Origin: Geomicrobium sediminis
GTDB taxonomy: Bacteria > Bacillota > Bacilli > Bacillales > Marinococcaceae
Assembly (NCBI RefSeq): GCF_016908595.1
Contig: NZ_JAFBEC010000001.1
Coordinates: 1-64,000, forward strand
Direction of reading: 5' to 3'
DNA length: 64,000 bases
Positions within the stretch are counted from its first letter, which is position 1; each line of letters opens with the position of its first letter. Made by a program: the position numbers and the translations under genes. Under the pieces are notes generated by a model. It was not told where the DNA came from, did not search any database, and was given only the letters and a program-made list of their open reading frames with translations. Below are positions 45,234 through 53,612 of the stretch, piece by piece.

Positions 45234-46933
45234 AAGGGTTTCGATTCCGATTATGGCGCAGGTTCACTTTCCAATATTCATTAGTTCTTTTTGTTACTGC
45301 TCTTTTGCTTATGACATTTATTCTGATTTTTGGATTTTATCTTGAGACGCAAGAACGGAGAACAAACTTCTATGAGGCAGGGCTCGACAGTCTTGCCTTC
45401 TCAGTGGCAACGGACTATGCATTTGAAGGAGAACTGGCGATCAGTGATAACTTACAACAAGAAGCTGATGCTCGAAATGGCTGGTTCCAAATTGTTAGTG
45501 AAGATGGCAATGTGCTCGATTCCTATCCGAATGGCTCAGGCTTTTCAGATTCGTACAGCATGCAAGAGCTTACGACCTTAATTGATTCAAGGACGATCGA
45601 ATCACACCATGTGTACACGACGCTTTTCGAAGAGACCGATGAGACGTATTTACTCATCTACGGAGAAGAGCGCATCACCGATGAGCTTCTCGGACTATTG
45701 CAAGCAGAGGGCACAACAACGGAGGTTTTGCAGCGATTTAATGATCATTCTGCTTGGGGATATGTGTTTGATGGCGACGAATTGATTCAACAGTTGCAAG
45801 CGCCTCATTCGTTAAGAAATCCAAGTATGGGAGAGGTGCTCTTACATCAAGCACAACCAGAGCGTGTTGATGCTTATGTTCAAATCGGGGAAGCAGATGG
45901 TCTCACGTACGTCGTTTATTCTCCCATTCCAGAACTTCCTTTTCTTCCATTAAATGAAGTTGGCACAACATTAACGTGGATTGCTTTATCGATCTTAGCT
46001 CTGGCTATTCTATCGTTTATTGTCTCGATTCTTTGGTTTACACGTACATTCACAAAGCCGATCAACGGTGCAGTGGATTGGCTTGAACAGCTTGAAGACG
46101 GGAACTTCCAAGAACCGAAAACATTCGGAAAAACAAAAAAAGGACGATGGAAACGTCCTTATCACCTCTATCAAGAGTTGTATCAATCACTGTCCAATTT
46201 ATCGAATCAACTTCGAGTCAACAAAGAAAAGCGAGAAGCATTGGAAGCAAGTCGCGAAGCATGGATTGCGGGTCTATCACATGATATGAAAACGCCACTC
46301 GCTTCAATCCAAGGTTATTCAATTATGCTCGCCAATGAACACTATGATTGGGAAAGCCACGAAACACAAGAAATCGGTAAAGTACTCACTGAACGATCAA
46401 ACTTCATGGCGAAGCTGATTGACGACTTAAGCTTAACGTATCGCCTCGAAAGTCACGCGATGACGTTACAAAAAGAAAACGTCGATGTAACTGAATTGCT
46501 CATAAAGAGCATTGAAGCTTTCCAACATGATGATCGTTCCATCCAGTTACAGATTGATCCGTCTGTTGAAAAGGCGTATGTTGATCCGAAATGGTTCGGT
46601 CGGATGATTGAGAACTTACTAGACAATGCGTTGAAGCATAACGAACAAGAAACGAACATTCGGGTGCGCGCTTTCATGAATGGAGACGATACCTTCACCG
46701 TACAGGTCGCCGATCACGGACAGGGCATGAGTCAAGAAACCCTAAAGCGACTGTTTGACCGTTACTATCGTGGCAAGTCTTCACAAGAACACTCCGTTGG
46801 CAGCGGGCTCGGAATGACAATTACAAAAGAGCTCGTCCAACACCACGGCGGTTCCATTGATGTGAGTAGCGAACTCAATGCAGGCACGACCGTCTCGCTC
46901 GTTTTGCCAGTCGGTTCAAGTGTTGAAAAATGA
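45230..46933 (+). CDS. Sensor histidine kinase partner
   Basis: A 567-residue kinase. TM1 (about 14-40), an extracellular domain of about 210 residues, TM2 (about 248-272), a HAMP-like region, H-box AGLSHDMKTPLASIQGYS, N-box NLLDNALKHN, and G-boxes DHGQGMSQET and GSGLGMTI. It should sense an external signal and phosphorylate the upstream-encoded regulator. The external domain is acidic and not identifiable by eye. Confidence 0.92.
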   Translation: MKGFRFRLWRRFTFQYSLVLFVTALLLMTFILIFGFYLETQERRTNFYEAGLDSLAFSVATDYAFEGELAISDNLQQEADARNGWFQIVSEDGNVLDSYPNGSGFSDSYSMQELTTLIDSRTIESHHVYTTLFEETDETYLLIYGEERITDELLGLLQAEGTTTEVLQRFNDHSAWGYVFDGDELIQQLQAPHSLRNPSMGEVLLHQAQPERVDAYVQIGEADGLTYVVYSPIPELPFLPLNEVGTTLTWIALSILALAILSFIVSILWFTRTFTKPINGAVDWLEQLEDGNFQEPKTFGKTKKGRWKRPYHLYQELYQSLSNLSNQLRVNKEKREALEASREAWIAGLSHDMKTPLASIQGYSIMLANEHYDWESHETQEIGKVLTERSNFMAKLIDDLSLTYRLESHAMTLQKENVDVTELLIKSIEAFQHDDRSIQLQIDPSVEKAYVDPKWFGRMIENLLDNALKHNEQETNIRVRAFMNGDDTFTVQVADHGQGMSQETLKRLFDRYYRGKSSQEHSVGSGLGMTITKELVQHHGGSIDVSSELNAGTTVSLVLPVGSSVEK

Positions 46934-46948
46934 GTGATGTACACCTTG

Positions 46949-46983
46949 AAAGCGGAGTGTCTAGACTAGATGCTTCGCTTTTG
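46949..46983 (+). terminator. Terminator of the two-component operon
   Basis: 15-bp stem AAAGCGGAGTGTCTA / TAGATGCTTCGCTTT with G-U wobbles and a 3-nt loop, then TT. Confidence 0.75.
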
Positions 46984-47031
46984 GTTACTCATTTCACTAC
47001 CCAAACGGTACAATCCGCCTCTACCCGTAAG

Positions 47032-47415
47032 CTATGTATTCCTGTTGAATATAGGACGATTCAAAGCTTCCTGAACGATATAAAATATCCAAGAGGCTAG
47101 TAAACTATAGATAAAGAATGAAACTTGAACTGATATTGGTTCTCCCCCTACATTCACTACCACTACTATAATTAGCCCAATAATTGCCCCCATTATTAAG
47201 TAAGCAACCTGCTTATACCGAAACCGATCTGCGATATACGACAAAGGTATCCCGATAACTAAATACATGACCATTGCATAGACACTTACTATGAAGAAAT
47301 GATCAGTAAAACTACTGTATACATGTTCATCATAATAAGAGAAAAAAGCAGGAATTGATAAAATCACACTCAATAGAATACAAGAACCAATTGCGGTGAC
47401 TAGTTTACTGAACAT
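47032..47415 (-). CDS. Four-helix membrane protein of unknown function
   Basis: A 127-residue protein with four hydrophobic helices and short polar loops (DEHVYSSFTDHFF, DRFRYKQ). Resembles small uncharacterised Bacillus membrane proteins. Convergent with the two-component operon. Confidence 0.6.
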   Translation of the reverse strand: MFSKLVTAIGSCILLSVILSIPAFFSYYDEHVYSSFTDHFFIVSVYAMVMYLVIGIPLSYIADRFRYKQVAYLIMGAIIGLIIVVVVNVGGEPISVQVSFFIYSLLASWIFYIVQEALNRPIFNRNT

Positions 47416-47583
47416 CTAATCCCCCTCAATTTATACTGATCTGACCAGTTAGTTTAGAGCCCTTCAACCTGGTCCGCTCATGAAATAAGACGCAAACAGG
47501 TTATTACACCCGAATTGCGCCAAGTTAACTGGAGAACCTTTCAACATAGAGCCTCAGAAATAAAATGTTCTACTAAGATAAAC

Positions 47584-47925
47584 CTATTCTGACAGAACCT
47601 CAATTGTAAAACCACCCGGGGCTTGGACATAGAACGTATATCCATGAGATTCAATAGGAAGGTCGACCACATAACCAGCATCGAGAAGTCGCTTATTCAT
47701 TTGATCAACTTTTTCTCTACTTTCTTGCGGAAATCCTATATGGAACGTTTTAGGATAGTGAACCTCTTTGCCTTTCATTAATGTTAAGACAAATTGATCG
47801 TCATCAAACATAGCTGCAAACCCACTACCACGGCTACCAACACACGTCATATCGAAATAAGTTTCCAAGAATTCCTTAGATGCATTCACATCATTCACTG
47901 TTAAATTTAAATGGCCCAGTTTCAT
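47584..47925 (-). CDS. VOC-family protein
   Basis: A 113-residue glyoxalase-fold protein: MKLGHLNLTVNDVNASKEFL at the start and FYVQAPGGFTIEVLSE at the end with the usual His and Glu ligands. The frame is open back to 48066, but ATG 47925 has AAAGGAGG 8 nt upstream and begins the domain. I see no gene in 47926-48180. Confidence 0.82.
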   Translation of the reverse strand: MKLGHLNLTVNDVNASKEFLETYFDMTCVGSRGSGFAAMFDDDQFVLTLMKGKEVHYPKTFHIGFPQESREKVDQMNKRLLDAGYVVDLPIESHGYTFYVQAPGGFTIEVLSE

Positions 47926-48180
47926 CACTATTACCTCCTTTAGAATTTCAAATTTTCCCCTTACCTTCCTGCTGACTCCTTTAATTAGTATAGGTGGTGG
48001 TAGCAGGAGAAGAAAGAAGAGAGTAAAACTAAATTCCTTCATATTCTCTATCCCAAGAAATGCCATGTTTCGATCATGAACGAGTTGTGTTAACCGAGAC
48101 AGGTTATATAAATAAAACAGTAGCCTTCCGTTATTTGTAGAGAACTTCGTGGTATTTCTTAAGAAGAAGGGGGTAATTCA

Positions 48181-48390
48181 TTGAATTTCAAGAAATATCT
48201 CAAAAAATTATCTCTATGCTGTGCGGGCATTGCGTTGTTGACTCTTGGTTTCTATTTTGCAAATGAATTTGATTCTCCATCTGTAACTGGCAGGCCATCA
48301 TCATCCATTTTACTTTCAGGATTCGCAATCATGGTTGGCTTCGCAATAGGGCTGTTCTTAAAAGAAAAATACAAATCAAAATCAAAATAG
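48181..48390 (+). CDS. Small two-helix membrane protein
   Basis: A 69-residue protein with TTG start after AAGGGGG. Two hydrophobic helices (LCCAGIALLTLGFYFA; SGFAIMVGFAIGLFLK) and a Lys-rich tail. Unknown family. Confidence 0.5.
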   Translation: MNFKKYLKKLSLCCAGIALLTLGFYFANEFDSPSVTGRPSSSILLSGFAIMVGFAIGLFLKEKYKSKSK

Positions 48391-48460
48391 CTAAACACTA
48401 CACAATGAAACAACTATGAAATAACACTTCTCCATCAATATGCCATTTATTCAAAATTTG

Positions 48461-48934
48461 TCATTTTACTCTTTTAACCATCTTGTAATTAACCAAGTTA
48501 ACGCCCTTTCGTTCAACCGTTTGTTTACAAATAACGTTATACCCTCGTTGTTCAAAAAAAGGCTTAGCTGTTATGCTCGCTTCTGTCTGAATTTCTATAA
48601 GATTTAACTGCATTGCCTCGGTTTCAAGTAGTTCAACGATTGCTGTGGCAATGCCTTGTCTTTGATGCTCTTTATGAACAAAAAGTCGATCTAGATAGCC
48701 ACTATAAGTTAGATCACCAAAACCAACGATTCCGTCATCAATCTTTGCAACATAGGTGATATTTTGATTCAAGGATTCCTTCCAAGTTTTCACTTTAGAT
48801 TCCTTTTCATCTATTGGTGCCCAAGCATCGACTGCCTTTTGGGTATAATCCTTCAAACTGACGGAGTGGATGGTATCGTAAAATAATGAAACAATCTCTT
48901 TCGCATCGTTTTCTTCATACCTTATTATTCTCAT
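48461..48934 (-). CDS. GNAT-family N-acetyltransferase
   Basis: A 157-residue protein. Acetyl-CoA loop HQRQGIATAIVELLE; RLFVHKEHQ before it, and ASITAKPFFEQRGYNVICKQ at the end, as in YafP/ElaA-like acetyltransferases. Substrate unknown. Confidence 0.87.
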   Translation of the reverse strand: MRIIRYEENDAKEIVSLFYDTIHSVSLKDYTQKAVDAWAPIDEKESKVKTWKESLNQNITYVAKIDDGIVGFGDLTYSGYLDRLFVHKEHQRQGIATAIVELLETEAMQLNLIEIQTEASITAKPFFEQRGYNVICKQTVERKGVNLVNYKMVKRVK

Positions 48935-48952
48935 TTAACTATCACTCCAGAT

Positions 48953-48998
48953 CTAATATATAGGTAACTGCCAATAAAGGCAGTTACCTATATATTAG
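48953..48998. repeat. Perfect 20-bp inverted repeat between two minus-strand genes
   Basis: 48953-48972 is exactly complementary to 48979-48998 across a 6-nt loop. The repeat contains the MFS gene stop at 48995. Probably a terminator hairpin, although no long T tract follows. Confidence 0.8.
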
Positions 48999-50209
48999 AT
49001 GCGCTGATAACTCTTCCCTTTAAATCGAACAATTAGGCCAATAAGAACAGCTAACAAGGCAAAGCTTAGCAACACATGTTGAATCGCTATTCCTTCTTCA
49101 ATGAGTAACGGAATGACGCCAAATGCAATGGGGTCAAATCCATTCATTGCTAAATAAATAAGGCTCATCACACGCCCGATTAATTTTGGATCTGTCGTCT
49201 CTTGAGCAGAAGTGAAGAACGGAATCGTAACAATTGGCATCGCTAAACCGATGAAGAAAACGACAAGTGTTAGCCAAAATAAATCTGTTAGTTGACTAAA
49301 TACAACTAACACAGCAGCTGCCCCTAACAACCCATAAATCGAGGTTTTCCCTCTATTTTTTAATTGAACAAACCCTACAATCGTAGAACCAATGACCATG
49401 CCAATCCCTAAACTAACTTCTAAATAGCTTAAATGAATCGGTGTTCCCCCATACAAATCTACAACAAGCGGAATCGAAACAATAATGGCTCCCATCACAA
49501 GGAAGTTATATGAGATCAAAATGATTATTCCCGTTATTAAATACTTGGATTTCAATACATAAAGCAAGCCTTCCTTTAGATCAAGAATAGGCGTATGGTG
49601 TAGTTTAACCTCAATCGGTGCTTCTTTAATAAATGGTGGGAACACGAGCACTGTTGAAAGGAGAACTAAAGCGGTTGCGACGAAATAACTCGTTGAAACA
49701 TTCCCAAATTCCATAAATACTCCAGCGAGAAGTGGCCCCATAATAAATGACACTTGATCAAAACCTTGGAAAAGGGCATTAGCTTTTTGCATTTGGTCTT
49801 TTGTAACGATTTTCGGAATCATGGACGTTTTCACGGGTCCAAAGAACGCATCAATCGTACCGAAGAAAGCTGTTAGAACAAGCAATAATAGAAAAGTCAT
49901 GTCATTAAAGGCAACAAAATAATAAATGATTGCTAAGATAATGACTTGTGCTAGATTGGCCGAGAACATGACCGTCGTTTTTTTGAAGGTGTCCGCTAAT
50001 ACGCCTCCAAAAACCATCATGATTAAACGTGGGAGGGTTGCTGCAATCAAGATTACCCCTAAGTTACTAGCCGATCCTAAGTCCGTAACGACATACCAGG
50101 TCGTTGTCGTAATAAACATGCTATAGCTAGCAATTGTAAAGAAACCAGCAAAAAGCAGTAAGACAAATGTTCGGTATTTAAATAATGACTTAGTATCATT
50201 TTGTTCCAT
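48995..50209 (-). CDS. MFS drug exporter (MFS_3 type) with an attenuator-like leader
   Basis: A 404-residue, 12-helix exporter. Motif-A-like FGGVLADTFKKTT lies between helices 2 and 3, with PKIVTKDQMQKANALFQ later, as in MFS_3 antibiotic and macrolide exporters. AAGGAG lies 8 nt before the ATG. The 5' region of about 300 nt holds a tiny leader ORF and a terminator, suggesting induction by a ribosome-targeting drug. Substrate unknown. Confidence 0.85.
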   Translation of the reverse strand: MEQNDTKSLFKYRTFVLLLFAGFFTIASYSMFITTTTWYVVTDLGSASNLGVILIAATLPRLIMMVFGGVLADTFKKTTVMFSANLAQVIILAIIYYFVAFNDMTFLLLLVLTAFFGTIDAFFGPVKTSMIPKIVTKDQMQKANALFQGFDQVSFIMGPLLAGVFMEFGNVSTSYFVATALVLLSTVLVFPPFIKEAPIEVKLHHTPILDLKEGLLYVLKSKYLITGIIILISYNFLVMGAIIVSIPLVVDLYGGTPIHLSYLEVSLGIGMVIGSTIVGFVQLKNRGKTSIYGLLGAAAVLVVFSQLTDLFWLTLVVFFIGLAMPIVTIPFFTSAQETTDPKLIGRVMSLIYLAMNGFDPIAFGVIPLLIEEGIAIQHVLLSFALLAVLIGLIVRFKGKSYQRI

Positions 50210-50282
50210 ACTCTATTCTCCTTATCAAATTAACATGAGTCAGAGAACATCCAGTGCAATCTATTATTGTTCATAAATACAT

Positions 50283-50317
50283 ATAAAAAAGCCCACACTT
50301 GAACACAGCATGGACTT
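50283..50317 (-). terminator. Leader terminator before the MFS gene
   Basis: AAGTCCATGC / GTGTGGGCTT 10-bp stem with G-U pairs, then TTTTT on the minus strand, 74 nt before the MFS start. Confidence 0.7.
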
Positions 50318-50455
50318 AACGTTCTAATTTTGAACAGTAAGGCGATGTTGTCTTGATGTTCTCTACTAATAAATGCAAGGGTCTTAAAATTTCGCATGCG
50401 AAATAAACTTCCGTATTTAACGGAATTTTTTAATTACCCTTTTCAATTACTGTTA

Positions 50456-50479
50456 TTAGTTTTGAACGCTCAGTAACAT
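50456..50479 (-). CDS. Seven-codon leader peptide ORF
   Basis: Encodes MLLSVQN and stop. GAGGTG lies 5 nt upstream of the ATG. Too short to judge by coding statistics; its position in the leader supports it. Confidence 0.45.
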   Translation of the reverse strand: MLLSVQN

Positions 50480-50576
50480 GCACACACCTCACTTTTACAA
50501 TGATCTCGAATAACTTAACACATGTAGTTCACGATAGCAAACTGTATAAAAACATTCATCTGCTCGTCCAATAATC

Positions 50577-50621
50577 AATTAAAGGACGCAAATAGATCGT
50601 TATACCTTACTTGCGTCCTTT
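50577..50621 (-). terminator. Terminator of the second padR operon
   Basis: Perfect 11-bp stem AAAGGACGCAA / TTGCGTCCTTT with a 19-nt loop; minus-strand tail AATTGATT. Confidence 0.7.
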
Positions 50622-50669
50622 ACACTTATCAAGCTCTGCAATCCTTCATGCAGGATCAGTACATTCTAA

Positions 50670-51113
50670 TTAGTTAGCTAACACTAAAAATGAAACAAAA
50701 AATAGCGCATAGGAGCCCATGAACCCAATCGAGAGTTTTCCTAACCTTGTATTTAATGAAAACCCTTTTGCAATTCCAACCTTAAACATATTAACGATTA
50801 AAATACAAACCGCTAGAAAGAATGACAACATTGCAATAATTAAGGCTATTTGTTCCAACATGATAACCTCCCTTAATGAAATTAATTGCACGATTAAAAG
50901 TACATTTAGCAAGCTTATGAGTACCAATAACCGATCCATTCGGAAACCATAAATTTTTCTTTCACTTAGTTCAATCTGCCAAGCATCTAAAATGCCCAAT
51001 AACAGATCAATCATGACCTTAACAGAGAGGCCTGTTTGCTGTAGAACTTGCTCTAACTCCTTACCGTATCTTTTTCTCCAAATTTTAGGGTAAAGGTAGA
51101 TAAACCACCTCAT
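50670..51113 (-). CDS. Membrane protein paired with PadR
   Basis: A 147-residue protein. N-terminal YLYPKIWRKRYGKELEQVL is a motif common in PadR-linked membrane proteins, followed by an amphipathic segment and four hydrophobic helices. It overlaps the PadR gene by 4 nt (ATGA). Function unknown. Confidence 0.65.
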   Translation of the reverse strand: MRWFIYLYPKIWRKRYGKELEQVLQQTGLSVKVMIDLLLGILDAWQIELSERKIYGFRMDRLLVLISLLNVLLIVQLISLREVIMLEQIALIIAMLSFFLAVCILIVNMFKVGIAKGFSLNTRLGKLSIGFMGSYALFFVSFLVLAN

Positions 51114-51415
51114 ATTAAGCCAAGCCTTTTTGAACCGAGCGTAGCGATTTTTTGAAGTTCTTCTATTTGTTGAGTTAAATACACACTACCCTCTTTTGTT
51201 AATTTGTAAGGTTTCTTACGATCTTCTGATTCAAGAACACGTATATACCCTGCCTTCTCCAAGCGTGAGATTGCTCCATATAACGTACCTGGTCCTAGAT
51301 TAATATCATAATTCGATTGAATATCTTCCATAATTGCATATCCATGACGGCTTTTTTCTGCAAGGCTTATCAATATTAACAATGATGGTTCTGAAAACTT
51401 TCCTTTTTTGACCAT
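51110..51415 (-). CDS. PadR-family transcriptional regulator
   Basis: A 101-residue winged-helix regulator of the short PadR-s2 type: LLILISLAEKSRHGYAIMEDIQ, GPGTLYGAISRLEKAGYI and SEDRKKPYKLTKEG. AAGGAGTG precedes the ATG. A palindrome just upstream is its likely operator. Confidence 0.9.
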   Translation of the reverse strand: MVKKGKFSEPSLLILISLAEKSRHGYAIMEDIQSNYDINLGPGTLYGAISRLEKAGYIRVLESEDRKKPYKLTKEGSVYLTQQIEELQKIATLGSKRLGLI

Positions 51416-51443
51416 CTTTTCACTCCTTGTTTTATTACGTCAA

Positions 51444-51462
51444 ACGTTATATCGTATAACGT
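51444..51462. promoter_or_regulatory. Palindromic operator upstream of padR
   Basis: ACGTTATA TCG TATAACGT: perfect 8-bp arms, about 30 nt upstream of the PadR start codon. Confidence 0.6.
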
Positions 51463-51677
51463 AATAATAAACTATGCGTAAGCGAAAGTCAAAATGAATA
51501 CTTCAAAATTTCAATTTTTTTCGATTCATTTTGAACCGCTTGTTGGACACTCGGCTTGGTCACAATCGTCTTCCTTCATTAATATAAGACTTCCAGCAAC
51601 TAACTTTTCATGTTAACTTGAAGAAAATAAACAGACAGAGTTATTAAACGAATAAAATAAGAAGGGAGGTATAAAAA

Positions 51678-51908
51678 ATCGACGTTTTACTATGGATAAC
51701 AATTGGTTTCATCCTAATCGGATTTTTTGTTCTTCTTTCTATGAAAAAGGGTATGGAAAATAACCTTGCTTTTATAACTGCGAATAAAGAAGACGATCCA
51801 CATTCAATAAAAACACATTCTATCATTTGGTGGATCTTGAGTGCCACAGTTTGGGGAATCGTGAGTATGACGCTGATCGCTTGGTCGTTTCATAGTTATT
51901 TTGGATAA
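51678..51908 (+). CDS. Small two-helix membrane protein with apparent ATC start
   Basis: A 76-codon frame: hydrophobic helix DVLLWITIGFILIGFFVLL, a basic/acidic loop (SMKKGMENNLAFITANKEDD), a second helix IIWWILSATVWGIVSMTLIA, then stop. An AAGGGAGG site sits 8 nt before ATC GAC GTT, where ATG would be expected; TAA lies two codons upstream. An internal ATG at residue 22 would lose the first helix and has no ribosome site. Minus-strand frame 51644-51847 is a shadow. Confidence 0.6.
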   Translation: MDVLLWITIGFILIGFFVLLSMKKGMENNLAFITANKEDDPHSIKTHSIIWWILSATVWGIVSMTLIAWSFHSYFG

Positions 51909-51950
51909 TTGCTAGTTTCAAGTGTTCTTAGAAATATACTTCTAGAAATC

Positions 51951-51985
51951 AAAAAACCCTTTGGAATCACTTGATCCAAAGGGTT
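51951..51985 (-). terminator. Terminator of the b5-like lipoprotein gene
   Basis: Perfect 11-bp stem AACCCTTTGGA / TCCAAAGGGTT, T run on the minus strand. Confidence 0.9.
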
Positions 51986-52003
51986 ACACTTCGTGACTAA
52001 TTC

Positions 52004-52351
52004 TTATTGTTCTTCAAGAGTTCCGACAGTTGGTAAGTCTTCTAATACATCCGTACCATGTGGAGCTGCTTCAATTTCTTCAGTACGGTCACCACCAGCT
52101 TCTAATCCACCAGCAGGAGCGTGTTCTCCACCTTCCCATGCGTCAACACCTGTAACGTCGTAAACAACGCCATCAACAGCTACATAAGCATCGTTTCCAT
52201 CTTGACCATCATATTCTTCAAGTTCTTCTAAAGTGAATACTTGGCCTTCATCTGTTGCAGCTTCTTCATCCGTTCCTTCTTCTTCGCCACCGCCACAAGC
52301 AGCAAGTAGCAACATTGAACTACTACCAAGAACCAATAATAATTTATTCAT
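52004..52351 (-). CDS. Cytochrome b5-like haem-binding-domain lipoprotein
   Basis: A 115-residue protein: signal peptide, lipobox LLAAC (Cys19), an acidic spacer (GGGEEEGTDEEAATDEG), then a small cytochrome-b5-like domain with YVAVDGVVYDVTGVDAW, a first His in GGEHAPAG and a second in EAAPHGTDVL, the two axial-ligand positions of such domains. Probably an extracellular haem protein in electron transfer or haem handling. ATG 52351 has AAGGAGAG about 10 nt upstream. Confidence 0.8.
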   Translation of the reverse strand: MNKLLLVLGSSSMLLLAACGGGEEEGTDEEAATDEGQVFTLEELEEYDGQDGNDAYVAVDGVVYDVTGVDAWEGGEHAPAGGLEAGGDRTEEIEAAPHGTDVLEDLPTVGTLEEQ

Positions 52352-52604
52352 AGAAAGTCCACTCTCCTTAAAACTAATCATTACTTATGATTTCTCCACA
52401 CACAATATAACATGTGTATTTCATCTTACATAGGCACTTCATAGTTTTGTCAGTTTTTATTCATAGAAAGTTTATATTTACAAGTTAAGAAACGCTTCTT
52501 TCCTTATGATCTACACAAGCAGTTTTTAATTAAAACGCCATCTTTATTGTAGGATCGCGCCCTTCGTATAATGGAATAAGATACCCTTAGGATTCTACTA
52601 AATT

Positions 52605-53201
52605 CTATAGACCAATTTGTTCTAAATCTGTTATGACTTCGTCAACTGGTGTGTTCATTCCATCGTATAGCCGGATGATCTCTTGTTCATCTGTGATCAA
52701 GAAGAAATTAACTCCATGAATAATATCATTACCTTCAGGATCATCTTTCATTTCTTGACGGAAGCTCCCTTCGGATAACTCACGAATTTCTTCATCATCA
52801 TATCCAGTCAAAAACGTCCAATTCTCTTGACTTACACCATAAGTTGAAGCGTATTCCGTTAATACTTCTGGGTTGTCGTAACTAGGATCTACGGTAAAAG
52901 ATACAAACTCTACGTCAATATCATTTTCTAAGACAGCTTCTTGCAAGATAACCATGTTTGGTGTCATTGTGTTACAAACAGTTGGGCAGCGTGTAAAGAT
53001 GAAATTCGCAATCCAATAACCGTCTTCTAAGTCACCTAATCCAAAAGGTTCTCTATCTTGATTTTTATATTCGAATGATTCAACTTCCCAATTTGCTTCA
53101 CTAATATCTGTAATTCCTTGGACATCTTCAATATCTTGGCCTTGGCAAGCTGTAAGTAATAAAAGAAAACCAATAAAAATAAAGCCATGTTTCTTCATCA
53201 T
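52605..53201 (-). CDS. SCO-family copper chaperone / thiol-disulfide protein
   Basis: A 198-residue exported protein with N-terminal lipobox LLTAC. Thioredoxin fold with the copper-binding pair CPTVC (FIFTRCPTVCNTMTPNM), SFTVDPSYDNPEVL and the conserved His in IIHGVNFFLI. SCO proteins deliver copper to the CuA site of cytochrome oxidase. It follows the FixH-like gene by 12 nt. Confidence 0.9.
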   Translation of the reverse strand: MMKKHGFIFIGFLLLLTACQGQDIEDVQGITDISEANWEVESFEYKNQDREPFGLGDLEDGYWIANFIFTRCPTVCNTMTPNMVILQEAVLENDIDVEFVSFTVDPSYDNPEVLTEYASTYGVSQENWTFLTGYDDEEIRELSEGSFRQEMKDDPEGNDIIHGVNFFLITDEQEIIRLYDGMNTPVDEVITDLEQIGL

Positions 53202-53213
53202 TCTATACCACTC

Positions 53214-53609
53214 CTATGGTGACGTAACTTCAATGGTTTTGGTTGGCATGACATGCATTCCCCTCGCGGTGACATGAGATTGAACCTCGTATGTTCCTTC
53301 TTCCTGAAACGTATGGGTCATTGAATAAACTCCTCCGTCATCATGTTCAGTGGGGATTAGAACACCATCGTTTTGGCCTTCAATTCGGAGCTCAACTTCC
53401 ACCTCATGAGCATCATCTACCGGTTCATTTTCTTGAGTCACGATCGTATCTATGAACAACTCCTCACCAACGCTTGCTTCAGATGGCAAATCAATATTGA
53501 CTTCTACCGGCTCTAAAGATAAGGACAGATCATCCCCTTGTTCATTTTCCGATTCACATCCAATTAGCAGTATTCCAGCTATTGCAAGTCCAATCCATCT
53601 TTTACTCAA
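53214..53609 (-). CDS. FixH/YtkA-like lipoprotein
   Basis: A 131-residue lipoprotein (LLIGC lipobox, Cys18) with one Ig-like beta domain: VDAHEVEVELRIEGQNDG and HTFQEEGTYEVQSHVTARGMHVM, whose His and Met residues could bind copper. Such proteins often accompany SCO and cytochrome-oxidase genes. Its stop-start distance to SCO (12 nt) and to the oxidoreductase (3 nt) suggests one operon. A paralogue is at 62681-63064. Confidence 0.8.
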   Translation of the reverse strand: MSKRWIGLAIAGILLIGCESENEQGDDLSLSLEPVEVNIDLPSEASVGEELFIDTIVTQENEPVDDAHEVEVELRIEGQNDGVLIPTEHDDGGVYSMTHTFQEEGTYEVQSHVTARGMHVMPTKTIEVTSP

Positions 53610-53612
53610 TCA

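Larger units (their letters stand above)
50242..50479 (-). promoter_or_regulatory. Attenuator-like leader of the MFS exporter gene
   Basis: In minus-strand order: leader ORF (50479-50456); hairpin TTCCGT / ACGGAA (50425-50409); 16-bp palindrome ATTTCGCATGCGAAAT (50404-50389); AGAGAACATC (50364-50355), an exact complement of 50251-50242; and a terminator (50317-50283) between those two partners. Such a leader can switch the terminator according to ribosome position. The remainder of the gap to 50669 holds the PadR-operon terminator. Confidence 0.65.

Noticed and set aside
47926-48066. Upstream in-frame extension of the VOC protein with a hydrophobic LLLLPPPIL stretch
   Set aside because: The AAAGGAGG site directly precedes ATG 47925 and the VOC domain begins there; the extension lacks a ribosome site.
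51644-51847. 67-codon minus-strand frame
   Set aside because: Antisense to the small membrane protein at 51678, which has a good ribosome site and two membrane helices.
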